18,895 bases of DNA. Origin: an uncultured Collinsella sp. GTDB taxonomy: Bacteria; Actinomycetota; Coriobacteriia; Coriobacteriales; Coriobacteriaceae. A model generated the notes under the pieces. The model was not told the origin of the DNA and did not search any database. It saw only the letters and a program-made list of their open reading frames with translations. The stretch is taken from the NCBI GenBank assembly GCA_959028445.1, contig CAUFRY010000040.1:1-18895 (forward strand). The letters run 5' to 3'. Position numbers and translations under genes: made by a program. Below, piece by piece: positions 6,568 to 13,467 of the stretch (within the stretch, counting starts at the first letter, position 1; each line of letters begins with the position of its first letter).

Positions 6568-7581
6568 TTAATAACGCTCAAAGAAGGCAAGCGCGTTGTC
6601 GCTGCAGAGCTTTTGCATCACGGTCTTGCCAAAATGCTTGGAAAGCATGTTCTGGAACTCGGGCATCTTGCTGGCATCGGAGAGGAAGGCGGGCACCGTG
6701 GCACCGTCCCAGTCGCCGCCGAGCGCGATGACGTCCTCGCCGCCCAGGTCGAGCCAGTGCTCGATATGTGCCGCCAGCTGGTCGAAGGTGACGTCTGCGG
6801 CGGTCTTGTCGGTTACGTCGTTGGATAGGAACTCGCTGCAGTAGTTGAGGCCGACGATGCCACCCATGTCGCGAATTGTGCGGAACTGGTCGTCGGTAAG
6901 GTTGCGTTTGACGCCGCAAACCGCACGGGAGTTGGAGTGGCTGGCGACGAAGGGGCGCGTGGCGTGGGCGACAACCTCGTCAAAGCACTCATCGTTGAGG
7001 TGGGAGACGTCGAGTACCATGCCGGCGTGCTCCATCTGCGTAAGTGCCTCGATGCCGGCGGCGGTGAGGCCGGCGTGGGTATCGTGCCCGCTCGCGAGCG
7101 GTCCCTGCGCGTTCCAGCTGAGTGATGACATGAGTACGCCCAGGCTCTTGAGTACCTCGATCAGCGCGGGGTCCTCGGCAAAGAACGTGGCGTTTTCGAT
7201 GGTGTGGATGCAGGCGACCTTGCCGTCTTTGAGCGCAGGGCGAATGTCAGCGGCGCTGCGTACGTTGACCATGCGGTCGTGGTTGAGCATTGCCTGGCCG
7301 CTCATGTGCGCCATGATCTGCGCCTGGAAGCGTGCGGCGTGGGCGGTGGGAATCTCGTCGGGGACAAACGTGGCGAAGCACTGTGCCCACGGCGTGTTGC
7401 CGATCTTTGCGAGCGAGATGGCGCAGGCGTTGCCCTCGATGAGGTCGAAATCTTGCGGATGCGTTTCATCGCCGGGGAAATAACCGTCGGTGCCGGCGGT
7501 AAAGCGCAGGTCGAGATCGAGCGTGGCCCAGCCGATGCGGTCGGCGGTGTCGCAGTGTAGATCAAATACGGGATATGCCAT
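6568..7581 (-). CDS. Membrane-dipeptidase family (M19) metallopeptidase
   Basis: The 337-residue protein is an M19 (renal dipeptidase-like) binuclear zinc peptidase, which hydrolyses dipeptides. The ligands are visible in order: HxD at H9 and D11 (FDLHCDT), the bridging E129 (IHTIENA), H194 (DVSH), H215 (ASHSNSR) and D290 (GGDWDG). There is no signal peptide, so it is probably cytoplasmic as in other bacterial M19 enzymes. ATG 7581 is preceded by GGAGGA (7585-7590); an upstream TTG at 7611 has no such site. It faces the FKBP gene divergently across about 120 bp. Dipeptide specificity cannot be read from the sequence. Confidence 0.95.
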   Translation of the reverse strand: MAYPVFDLHCDTADRIGWATLDLDLRFTAGTDGYFPGDETHPQDFDLIEGNACAISLAKIGNTPWAQCFATFVPDEIPTAHAARFQAQIMAHMSGQAMLNHDRMVNVRSAADIRPALKDGKVACIHTIENATFFAEDPALIEVLKSLGVLMSSLSWNAQGPLASGHDTHAGLTAAGIEALTQMEHAGMVLDVSHLNDECFDEVVAHATRPFVASHSNSRAVCGVKRNLTDDQFRTIRDMGGIVGLNYCSEFLSNDVTDKTAADVTFDQLAAHIEHWLDLGGEDVIALGGDWDGATVPAFLSDASKMPEFQNMLSKHFGKTVMQKLCSDNALAFFERY

Positions 7582-7612
7582 GGTTCCTCCGGTTGCAGCG
7601 TTTCTTTGCAAA

Positions 7613-7643
7613 CTGTCATTGAATTGTATGACTAGGGTATAGT
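7613..7643 (+). promoter_or_regulatory. Possible promoter of the FKBP/UreE-like pair
   Basis: A good -10 hexamer TATAGT lies at 7638-7643, about 58 bases before the FKBP start. The best -35 candidate, CTGTCA (7613-7618), is 19 bp away, longer than usual. The region lies between two divergent genes, where a promoter is expected. Confidence 0.4.
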
Positions 7644-7701
7644 TAGCGCCATATGTTCATGGCGGCCCGCGTTGTGCGCCGCCCTTATTACGGAGGTTAC
7701 C

Positions 7702-8130
7702 ATGTCCAACCAGGGCAAGAAGGTCAAGACCCATTATCGCGGCACGCTCGACGACGGCACGCAGTTCGATAGCTCCTACGATCGCGGCGAGCCGCTGGAG
7801 TTCACCTGCGGCGCCGGTCAGATGATCAAGGGCTTCGACGCCGCTGTTGTCGACATGCAGGTGGGCGAGAAGAAGACCGTGCACATTCCTGCTGCCGATG
7901 CCTACGGCGAGCACAATCCCGAGATGGTCCTGACCTTCCCGGCCGAACAGGTTCCCAACATCGAGCAGATCGAGAAGGGCATGAAGCTTTTCCTGTCCAC
8001 GCCGAGCGGCATGCCCGTCCCCGCCGTTGTCATCGACGTGACGCCCGAGGCCGTGACGCTCGACGCCAACCACGAGTTGGCCGGCAAGGACCTCAACTTT
8101 GATATCGAGCTCGTCGAGGTCGAGGGCTAG
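7702..8130 (+). CDS. SlyD-like FKBP-type peptidyl-prolyl isomerase
   Basis: This 142-residue protein has the SlyD arrangement: an FKBP half (HYRGTLDDGTQFDSS, then GAGQMIKGFDAAV) interrupted after AYGEHNPEMV by an insert-in-flap chaperone segment, and a return to FKBP near the C-terminus (DLNFDIELVEV). Such proteins catalyse proline isomerisation and act as folding chaperones. E. coli SlyD also delivers nickel through a His/Cys-rich tail; here the protein stops at ELVEVEG and has no such tail. The start ATG 7702 follows GGAGG at 7692-7696. A UreE-like gene begins three bases after the stop, so they are probably translated together. Confidence 0.93.
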   Translation: MSNQGKKVKTHYRGTLDDGTQFDSSYDRGEPLEFTCGAGQMIKGFDAAVVDMQVGEKKTVHIPAADAYGEHNPEMVLTFPAEQVPNIEQIEKGMKLFLSTPSGMPVPAVVIDVTPEAVTLDANHELAGKDLNFDIELVEVEG

Positions 8131-8133
8131 AGT

Positions 8134-8712
8134 ATGCCTGAACGCTTGGTTTCGACGACATGCTTGGGAAATCTCAACGATCCGTCCTATGAACTCCTGC
8201 TTCGCCGGAAGTTGGGCGGCGTCTTTGAAGTTGACGAGCTATTGCTCGATTGGGACCAGGCCGATGCCCGCACATTTGCGGGCGTAACGGAGCTGGGGCG
8301 CACGATCGGTGTTCGGCTGGATACTGCCGACGGCGGTCGTCTTGCCGATGGCGACGTGCTCGCCATTGACCGTTCGGGCGTGGTGCCCGTGGCGGTTGTC
8401 GTGCGCCTGCGCAGCGCCGAGGTTTATTTGGTCGAAGTCGACCGCATGGATCCGATTGCACTCGCGCATGCGTGCTGGGAGATTGGCAACATGCATGCGC
8501 CGCTCTTCCGAGGCGACTCGGACGAGCATACCGTGCGCATGTATACGCCGGTGCAGCCTGTTTTGGGCCGCATACTCCGGGGTGTCGAGGGTGTTCGGCT
8601 CTCGGTGGTTACTCGTGAACTCGATGCGGACCGGCGCTTTGCGTCGAGTGCGGCGGAGGTCGTCGTGAGCATGGCTCCCGACTTTTCCATCGTAAAGAAG
8701 GCGCGCGGTTAA
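8134..8712 (+). CDS. UreE-like protein, possible nickel metallochaperone
   Basis: This 192-residue protein resembles the urease accessory protein UreE in two-domain order. Residues 55-105 match its N-terminal domain (GRTIGVRLDTADGGRLADGDVLAI). Residues 106-165 match the metal-binding domain (DPIALAHACWEIGNMHAPLF, then VLGRILRGVEGV). H121 occupies the place of the conserved UreE His in GNRHxP that binds nickel at the dimer interface. There is no His-rich tail. Urease structural genes and ureDFG are absent from the window. Tight linkage to the SlyD-like gene suggests metal or folding work, perhaps for another nickel enzyme; that is inference. The ATG at 8134 has a weak gaggg site overlapping the upstream gene end. 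Confidence 0.72.
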   Translation: MPERLVSTTCLGNLNDPSYELLLRRKLGGVFEVDELLLDWDQADARTFAGVTELGRTIGVRLDTADGGRLADGDVLAIDRSGVVPVAVVVRLRSAEVYLVEVDRMDPIALAHACWEIGNMHAPLFRGDSDEHTVRMYTPVQPVLGRILRGVEGVRLSVVTRELDADRRFASSAAEVVVSMAPDFSIVKKARG

Positions 8713-8722
8713 CGTGCGTATG

Positions 8723-8767
8723 AGTAAGACGGACTTTGAGAGGCAACTATTCAAAGTTCGTCTTACT
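8723..8767. other. 17-bp inverted repeat between UreE-like and HAD genes
   Basis: Arm agtaagacggactttga (8723-8739) pairs with tcaaagttcgtcttact (8751-8767), one position being a G-T wobble, around an 11-base loop. It lies 10 bases after the UreE-like stop and 28 bases before the HAD start. It has no T-run, so it is either a non-canonical terminator, an mRNA stability hairpin or an operator. Confidence 0.6.
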
Positions 8768-8795
8768 GTTGATGAGGTGCTTTGGGGGAAAGCAT

Positions 8796-9593
8796 ATGGG
8801 TCTTGAGGGAATCAAGCTGATTGCATGCGATTTGGACGGCACGTTGCTGCATCCGGGGGAGCGCGAGCCGCGTTCCGAGGCCTTTGAGCTTATCGATGAG
8901 CTGCATCGTCGCGGTATCGTGTTTATGCCGGCGAGCGGCCGTCAATATGCGAGCTTGCGCCACCTGTTTGCCCCGGTGGCCGATGAGCTCGCCTATGTAT
9001 GCGAAAACGGAGCCCTGGTGATGAGCGAGGGACGTGCCGTTGTCAAGCGTTCCATGGAACGTGGCCTTGCTATGGATATCGCGAATGCCGTGGCTGCGTA
9101 TCCCCATGCCGACGTGACCCTTTCGTGCGAGGGGCACCTCTACACCATGAGTGGCAACGATGTGTTTGTTGACCACCTGCGCTATGAGGTCCACTGCGAT
9201 GTGGCGGTGGTCGACCGTCCCGAGGACATCGACGAGGACGTCATTAAGATTGCCTTCCAGACGCCCGAGGTGGATCAGCCGGCGGCCCTGGAGTATTTCG
9301 AGCGCCTCTTTAGCGACCGAGTCGATGTCATGACATCGGGAACCGAATGGACGGACTTTATCGGTTTCGGTTCGGGCAAGGGCTCTGCGCTTGCCGATTA
9401 CGGTCGTGCCCTGGGGATTTCGCCCGATGAGATGATGGCGTTTGGCGACAATGAGAACGATCGCGACATGCTCAACGTCGTGGGCCATCCCTATCTGATG
9501 GAGAGCTGCAACCCCACCATGCGAGGCATCAACGACCGCGTCCGTTACGTGCGCACGGTCGAAGAGGAACTGCGCCGTCTGCTCGCCGAGTAG
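8796..9593 (+). CDS. Cof-type HAD-IIB phosphatase
   Basis: This 265-residue protein belongs to the Cof/YidA-like branch of the haloacid dehalogenase superfamily, which hydrolyses sugar phosphates, FMN or PLP in the cytoplasm. Motif I is CDLDGTLL with nucleophile D12 and acid/base D14; motif II is the S/T near ASGRQ (47); motif III is K195 (SGKGSAL); motif IV is D218 and D222 (GDNENDRDM). The region between about 90 and 190 is the substrate-specificity cap. ATG 8796 follows gggggaa; in-frame codons upstream would run through the 17-bp inverted repeat. Substrate cannot be predicted. Confidence 0.95.
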   Translation: MGLEGIKLIACDLDGTLLHPGEREPRSEAFELIDELHRRGIVFMPASGRQYASLRHLFAPVADELAYVCENGALVMSEGRAVVKRSMERGLAMDIANAVAAYPHADVTLSCEGHLYTMSGNDVFVDHLRYEVHCDVAVVDRPEDIDEDVIKIAFQTPEVDQPAALEYFERLFSDRVDVMTSGTEWTDFIGFGSGKGSALADYGRALGISPDEMMAFGDNENDRDMLNVVGHPYLMESCNPTMRGINDRVRYVRTVEEELRRLLAE

Positions 9594-9612
9594 GTTTTCG
9601 GGACATACCTAG

Positions 9613-9651
9613 AAATCTACTTTTTGCTGTAGCGGATGGGCAAGTAGATTT
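9613..9651. other. Inverted repeat between convergent HAD and Fur-family genes
   Basis: aaatctact (9613-9621) and agtagattt (9643-9651) are perfect inverted copies separated by 21 bases. The spacer starts with tttt directly after the left arm. The position between two converging genes suits a terminator, but stem and tail geometry are poor; a remnant of a dispersed palindrome is possible. Confidence 0.4.
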
Positions 9652-9670
9652 GCGGGCATGCCACTAAGGG

Positions 9671-10051
9671 CTACCGGCAGTCGGGGCAGAGACCCTCGAA
9701 GATGGTGTAGTGCGACGTGACGTGCCAGCCGATTTGCTCGGACGCCTTGGCGTCGAGCTGGGCATCGAAGGGGAGCGGTACGTCGATGACGCGGCTGCAC
9801 GAGGTGCAGATGATATGTGCGTGCGGCTCGATGGTGCGATCGAAGCGGCTGCCGCCCGGCGTCTTGATGGAGAGGATCTCGCCGGCGTCGGCCAAGAGAT
9901 TGAGATTGCGGTAGACCGTACCGCGGCTGATCTTGTCATCCTGTTCGCGTACGGCGTTGTAGATTTCGTCGGCGGTGGGATGGTTATAGCTTTGGCGCAC
10001 AGCGTCAAGAACCAGCTTTCGCTGCCTGGTATTCCTTCTTTGCACCGCCAT
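9671..10051 (-). CDS. perR: PerR-like Fur-family metalloregulator
   Basis: The 126-residue protein has the Fur winged helix (residues 1-80, recognition segment SRGTVYRNLNLL) and the C-terminal dimer/metal domain. Structural zinc cysteines are C82, C85 (CTSC) and C122, C125 (CPDC). All five regulatory-site ligands of B. subtilis PerR have counterparts: H24, D71, H77, H79 and D90. An aspartate at the last position is the PerR-like state, so peroxide sensing by metal-catalysed His oxidation is likely; Fur or Zur function cannot be excluded. The start ATG 10051 follows gaggcgagg. The gene is last in a minus-strand series and probably has its own promoter overlapping the end of the acylphosphatase gene. 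Confidence 0.88.
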   Translation of the reverse strand: MAVQRRNTRQRKLVLDAVRQSYNHPTADEIYNAVREQDDKISRGTVYRNLNLLADAGEILSIKTPGGSRFDRTIEPHAHIICTSCSRVIDVPLPFDAQLDAKASEQIGWHVTSHYTIFEGLCPDCR

Positions 10052-10087
10052 GCGCCTCGCCTCTTTTCTATCAACGGTCGTAGGTAA

Positions 10088-10116
10088 ATGATACCGTATT
10101 TAGCACACAATACTAA
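10088..10116 (-). promoter_or_regulatory. Probable promoter and dyad of the PerR-like gene
   Basis: Read on the minus strand, TTAGTA (10116-10111) and TATCAT (10093-10088) are separated by exactly 17 bp. The spacer holds an inverted repeat, GTATT-N8-AATAC (10096-10113), a plausible operator for autoregulation. It does not match the B. subtilis Per box well. The -35 overlaps the stop region of the upstream gene. Confidence 0.5.
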
Positions 10117-10523
10117 TAACGAGGAATGAAACCGTCTTCATTGGCAAGTGGGGCTCGGGTCTGGGCGTCTGCGAGGCGAAAACGCGTTCCCATGCGCTCG
10201 TAGGAGGCATGAAGCGCCTTGAGCTGAGACACGATGTTTGCCGGCGGGCCCTGTAGCTCCATCTCAACCGAGCCGTCTTCCATATTGCGCACCCAGCCGG
10301 TGAGGGAGCGCGCCTGTGCGAGGTTGGTGTTGGTGAAGCGGAAACCGACGCCCTGGACCTGTCCCTCCCATCGCAGGAAATAGCGCTGCGGGGCGTCTTG
10401 AGTGGCCTCGTCGCTTGCGAGCACAGTAAGTCTGCGGCGCAGCTCGAGCTCGACGTTTGATGGTTTTTGGGGTTCTCGACTGCCGCCGGTGACGCTGGAG
10501 AAGAACGTATCGAAGAGGCCCAT
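10113..10523 (-). CDS. Acylphosphatase-domain protein
   Basis: The C-terminal 90 residues of this 136-residue protein form an acylphosphatase fold: GQVQGVGFR with catalytic R62, and GWVRNMEDGSVEMELQG with catalytic N80. Acylphosphatases hydrolyse acyl phosphates such as acetyl phosphate and are usually about 90-100 residues. Here an extra N-terminal part of about 45 residues (MGLFDTFFSSVTGG, then a charged stretch) precedes the domain. The start ATG 10523 lies two bases after the stop of the oxidoreductase gene upstream, so the two are coupled. Confidence 0.9.
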   Translation of the reverse strand: MGLFDTFFSSVTGGSREPQKPSNVELELRRRLTVLASDEATQDAPQRYFLRWEGQVQGVGFRFTNTNLAQARSLTGWVRNMEDGSVEMELQGPPANIVSQLKALHASYERMGTRFRLADAQTRAPLANEDGFIPRY

Positions 10524-10525
10524 CG

Positions 10526-11632
10526 CTATGCCTGCTTGCCTGCGTCGGCCGGGAAGGTTATGCCGGCCTGCTGGCGCACGGCATCCATGATGCGCAGTGA
10601 GACGAGCGTGACATCGCGGTAGTGGCCAAGCTCGTGGCGTCCCGCCGGGGTCTCCCAAATCTCTTCCTTGACGTTATCGATGCCGCCGATGGCGGTGATA
10701 AAGTCTGTGAGTTCGTATTCCATAGTGTTGCTCGATTTGGGCAGGTCGAGCACGCGGCCGTTGTCGCCCTGTTCGCGCGGTGCCTCGGTCGCCGAGCCGC
10801 GTACGACATCGCCGCGATAGTCGATGCGGACGTTGCGGGGCGTGGACAGATGGTCGATCTGGATAGTGCCACGCTCGCCTTCGATCTGCGAGGGCAGCAG
10901 GTCATTCGTAATTTTGGAGTGCGCGAGCTCGACGGAGATGCGGCCTCCGCCATAGCTGGCGAGGATGGAACCGCAGCCGTCGATGGGGCCGTGCGTGAGC
11001 TGTCGCGTGGTGGGGTCGAGCAGAGTAGTCATGCTCGTAAGGCCGGAGGGCATGCCGAAAATCTCGACCATGGGCTCGACGGCGTAGACGCCAATGTCCA
11101 TGAGGGAACCCGATGCCATATTGCAGTCGAAGATATTGGTGGCGCGTCCCGCGAGAATCTCGTTGTAGCGCGAGGAATACTTGCCAAAGCGCAATGAGGC
11201 ACGGCGGATGGGGGCGATCTCGCCCAGGGCGTCCTCGATGGCGTGGAAGGCGGGATCGTGGAGGGGACGCATGGCCTCGAGGGCCACGACACCTGCTGCC
11301 TCGGCAGCGCGGAAGACTTCCAGCGCCTGCGCTTCGGTGGCGCAGAAGGGTTTCTCGACGATGACGTGCTTGCCGCCGGCGATGCAGGCAAGGGCCTGCT
11401 CGTAGTGAAGTGCGTTAGGGCTGCCGATATAGACGGCGTCAACGTCGGCGGCTGCCGCGAGCTCATCGAGCGACGTAAAGTTTCGCTCACCACCGCGCTC
11501 GGCGGTAAAGGTAGTACCGCGATTGGCGTCGCGTGAAAGCGTGCCCACAAACGCGGCTTGGTCGTTGGCGTTGACGACTTGGATAAAGTCGTCGGTGATC
11601 ATGGATGTGCCGATGGTCGCGATGCGCAGCAT
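10526..11632 (-). CDS. Gfo/Idh/MocA-family NAD(P)-dependent oxidoreductase
   Basis: The 368-residue protein has an N-terminal Rossmann fold (MLRIATIGTSMITDDF), a SPNALHYEQALACIAGGKHVI-type segment leading to the family's EKP motif (E93, K94, P95) and a C-terminal substrate/dimer domain starting around residue 125. Members oxidise or reduce sugars, inositols or related compounds. No sugar transporter or kinase is nearby to indicate the substrate. ATG 11632 follows an ggggga ribosome binding site; upstream in-frame codons run back into the RNase HI gene and are rejected. Its stop is two bases before the acylphosphatase gene. Confidence 0.94.
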   Translation of the reverse strand: MLRIATIGTSMITDDFIQVVNANDQAAFVGTLSRDANRGTTFTAERGGERNFTSLDELAAAADVDAVYIGSPNALHYEQALACIAGGKHVIVEKPFCATEAQALEVFRAAEAAGVVALEAMRPLHDPAFHAIEDALGEIAPIRRASLRFGKYSSRYNEILAGRATNIFDCNMASGSLMDIGVYAVEPMVEIFGMPSGLTSMTTLLDPTTRQLTHGPIDGCGSILASYGGGRISVELAHSKITNDLLPSQIEGERGTIQIDHLSTPRNVRIDYRGDVVRGSATEAPREQGDNGRVLDLPKSSNTMEYELTDFITAIGGIDNVKEEIWETPAGRHELGHYRDVTLVSLRIMDAVRQQAGITFPADAGKQA

Positions 11633-11705
11633 ACGTCCCCCTTGCGTTGTTTGGTCTACAAGATGAGTGTAGCGAGTGGGGATATAAAGCTGCGCGAAAA
11701 CGCTA

Positions 11706-12191
11706 TTACAGGTCGCTCTCGTTAAAGCCGGTGTCGATATCGAGGTTGCTGCCGTCGGCCGCCGTGGTGGCGAGCTCGTCGCAGCGCTCGTTGAGCTCGT
11801 GGCCGGCATGTCCCTTAACCCAGATGAACTCCACCTTATGCTTGCTTTTGGCGGCAAGCAGGCGCTCCCACAGGTCGCGGTTCTTAACGGGCTGCTTGTT
11901 GGCGGTTTTCCATCCGCGCTTTTTCCAGCCGTCGATCCAGTGCTTGTTAAAGGCGTTGACGACGTACTGCGAATCGGAATGGACCTCGACCTCGCAGGGG
12001 CGGTTAAGTGCCTCGAGCGCCACGATGACCGCCATGAGCTCCATGCGGTTGTTGGTGGTCTTGGCGTAGCCGCGCGAAAGCTCGGAGGTGAAGGTCTTGC
12101 CGGCGGGGTTGGTGTATTTGAGCACGGCGCCGTATCCGCCGCGTCCCGGATTTGATCGGGCCGAGCCGTCGGTATAGATGATGACCTTCAC
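11706..12191 (-). CDS. rnhA: Ribonuclease HI
   Basis: The 161-residue enzyme degrades RNA in RNA-DNA hybrids, for example replication primers. Catalytic residues are D8 (YTDGS), E51 (NRMEL), D73 (HSDSQYV) and D138 (NERCDELA), with the helper H128 (KGHAGH); the spacing matches E. coli RNase HI (D10, E48, D70, H124, D134). The basic protrusion (KHWIDGWKKRGWKT) is present. The start is GTG 12191 with aagga five bases upstream. An ATG overlaps that GTG out of frame as ATGTGA, so it cannot serve. A TACAAT -10 candidate (12235-12230) lies about 40 bases upstream without a clear -35. Confidence 0.96.
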   Translation of the reverse strand: MKVIIYTDGSARSNPGRGGYGAVLKYTNPAGKTFTSELSRGYAKTTNNRMELMAVIVALEALNRPCEVEVHSDSQYVVNAFNKHWIDGWKKRGWKTANKQPVKNRDLWERLLAAKSKHKVEFIWVKGHAGHELNERCDELATTAADGSNLDIDTGFNESDL

Positions 12192-12290
12192 ATGGTTCCT
12201 TTCGTTGGGTACGTTTCGTGTGAGTGACCATTGTAGCGCCATGCCCGCCGGGGGCTAGCAATCTACGATTTCTACCCCGTCTTCCGACAG

Positions 12291-13193
12291 TTAGTTGGCA
12301 TGGATGATGCAGTTGAGCTCGTCGAGGTATTGCTGCAAGAGGGGAGAGGGCTTGCGCTCGTCGTGCATGATATAGCCTACGTGCATCGTTGGGGCGTCTG
12401 CTAACGGGATCGATGCCATACCCCATTGCATTTCATTGGAGAGGACACCGGTCGACAGGGTGTAACCGTTCGACGTGATAAGTAAGTTAGTAAGTGTTCC
12501 GCGGTCCGAGATTCGTATGTTGCGGTCGCAAGGGATATAGCTAAAAGGTTCCTCGGCGTAATAGAAGGAGTTCGAGGTGCCTTGCTCAAAGCTGTAGCGC
12601 GTATATGGTGTGAGGTCGGCAAGGGACAGCTGCGGGCGGCGGGCAAGCGGGTGGCGCTCGCTAACGAAGACGTGGACCGTCGCGTCGAATAGGGGATGGA
12701 AGCTCGCGCGCGCATCGGCAAAAGCCTTCTGCAGAACGCGGACGTTAAAGTCGTCCAGATAGAGGATGCCGATGTCGCTGCGAAACGCGCGGACGTCATC
12801 GATGATCTGCGATGTGGTGGTCTCGCGCATGATGAACTCGAACTTGCTGTCGCGGCAGCGCTCGACGACGTTGACAAAGGCCTCGACCGAAAAGGCGTAG
12901 TGCTGGGCGGAAATGGCGAGGCGGGCTTGCGGGGTACCGCCGTCCTCGTAGCGGGCCTCAAGCATGTCGGCCTGCTCTACGACCTGGCGTGCATAACCCA
13001 AAAGCTCGGTGCCGTCGTTGGTGAGTGCAACACCGCGGCTAGAGCGCGTAAAGATTTCGATATGAAGTTCCTGTTCCAGGCTTTTGACGGCGTTGGAGAT
13101 ATTGGACTGTGCGGTATAGAGGCGCTGAGCTGCGGCGTTGATCGAACCGGACTCTGCCACGGCGATCAAAAAGCGAAGCTGCTGGAGGGTCAT
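12291..13193 (-). CDS. LysR-type transcriptional regulator divergent from metY
   Basis: The 300-residue protein has a LysR winged HTH at residues 1-60 (MTLQQLRFLIAVAESGSINAAAQRL, then AQSNISNAVKSLEQEL), a linker helix, and a periplasmic-binding-like effector domain from about residue 90. ATG 13193 follows aaagga at 13209-13204. It is transcribed away from metY, and the gap between them holds a perfect T-N11-A dyad. That layout is the classic one for a LysR regulator of the neighbouring gene, so control of sulfur amino acid synthesis in the CysB/CmbR style is likely. The effector cannot be read from sequence. Confidence 0.95.
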   Translation of the reverse strand: MTLQQLRFLIAVAESGSINAAAQRLYTAQSNISNAVKSLEQELHIEIFTRSSRGVALTNDGTELLGYARQVVEQADMLEARYEDGGTPQARLAISAQHYAFSVEAFVNVVERCRDSKFEFIMRETTTSQIIDDVRAFRSDIGILYLDDFNVRVLQKAFADARASFHPLFDATVHVFVSERHPLARRPQLSLADLTPYTRYSFEQGTSNSFYYAEEPFSYIPCDRNIRISDRGTLTNLLITSNGYTLSTGVLSNEMQWGMASIPLADAPTMHVGYIMHDERKPSPLLQQYLDELNCIIHAN

Positions 13194-13213
13194 CGGCGCC
13201 CGTCCTTTCGATA

Positions 13214-13234
13214 GTTATCTATAAAACAGATAAC
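13214..13234. promoter_or_regulatory. LysR recognition dyad (T-N11-A)
   Basis: GTTATCT (13214-13220) and AGATAAC (13228-13234) are perfect inverted copies around seven A/T-rich bases, containing a T-N11-A core (T13218, A13230). Its centre lies 66 bases upstream of the predicted metY start, the standard position of a LysR recognition site, and 31 bases upstream of the lysR start codon, suiting autoregulation. Confidence 0.7.
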
Positions 13235-13254
13235 AAGTTAGCGCTTTTAAGTGA

Positions 13255-13283
13255 TTGACCGAGGGAAACAATGCTCGTACTAT
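13255..13283 (+). promoter_or_regulatory. metY promoter
   Basis: TTGACC (13255-13260) and TACTAT (13278-13283) are spaced by exactly 17 bp, predicting a start near 13290. The leader to metY would then be about 178 nt, long enough for the small ORF and alternative hairpins found there. Confidence 0.65.
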
Positions 13284-13351
13284 TCAAAACACACAAAGGC
13301 GGTAGGTAATTAAGCCAACCACGGAACCGGGATGCGAAAGGAGGCCTGCAT

Positions 13352-13405
13352 ATGAATTGCTTACCAAGACGAATGGCGGGCTCCTGTTTGCGCCCGTCGG
13401 CGTGA
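13352..13405 (+). CDS. Putative 17-residue leader peptide upstream of metY
   Basis: The short ORF encodes MNCLPRRMAGSCLRPSA. It has an excellent ribosome binding site, AAAGGAGG (13337-13344), seven bases before the ATG, better than many real genes nearby. It contains two Cys, two Met and three Arg in 17 residues and lies 62 bases upstream of metY, a sulfur amino acid gene. Codons for Ser-Cys (ctcctg, 13381-13386) can pair with caggag (13407-13412), just after the stop, in a hairpin with an inner CGCC/GGCG stem. The ctcct could alternatively pair with its own aggag or that of metY. Attenuation by cysteine supply is inferred; translation is unproven. Confidence 0.5.
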   Translation: MNCLPRRMAGSCLRPSA

Positions 13406-13467
13406 TCAGGAGACAGCGACTTACTTCTCTCTAATTTATTAACTTTTGTTCGATCAAGGAGATCATC

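Noticed and set aside
13290..13467. SAM riboswitch or T-box in the metY leader
   Set aside because: Conserved SAM-I, SAM-II and SAM-IV cores and the T-box sequence (AGGGTGGNACCGCG) are not found by eye; the leader ORF explains the region better.
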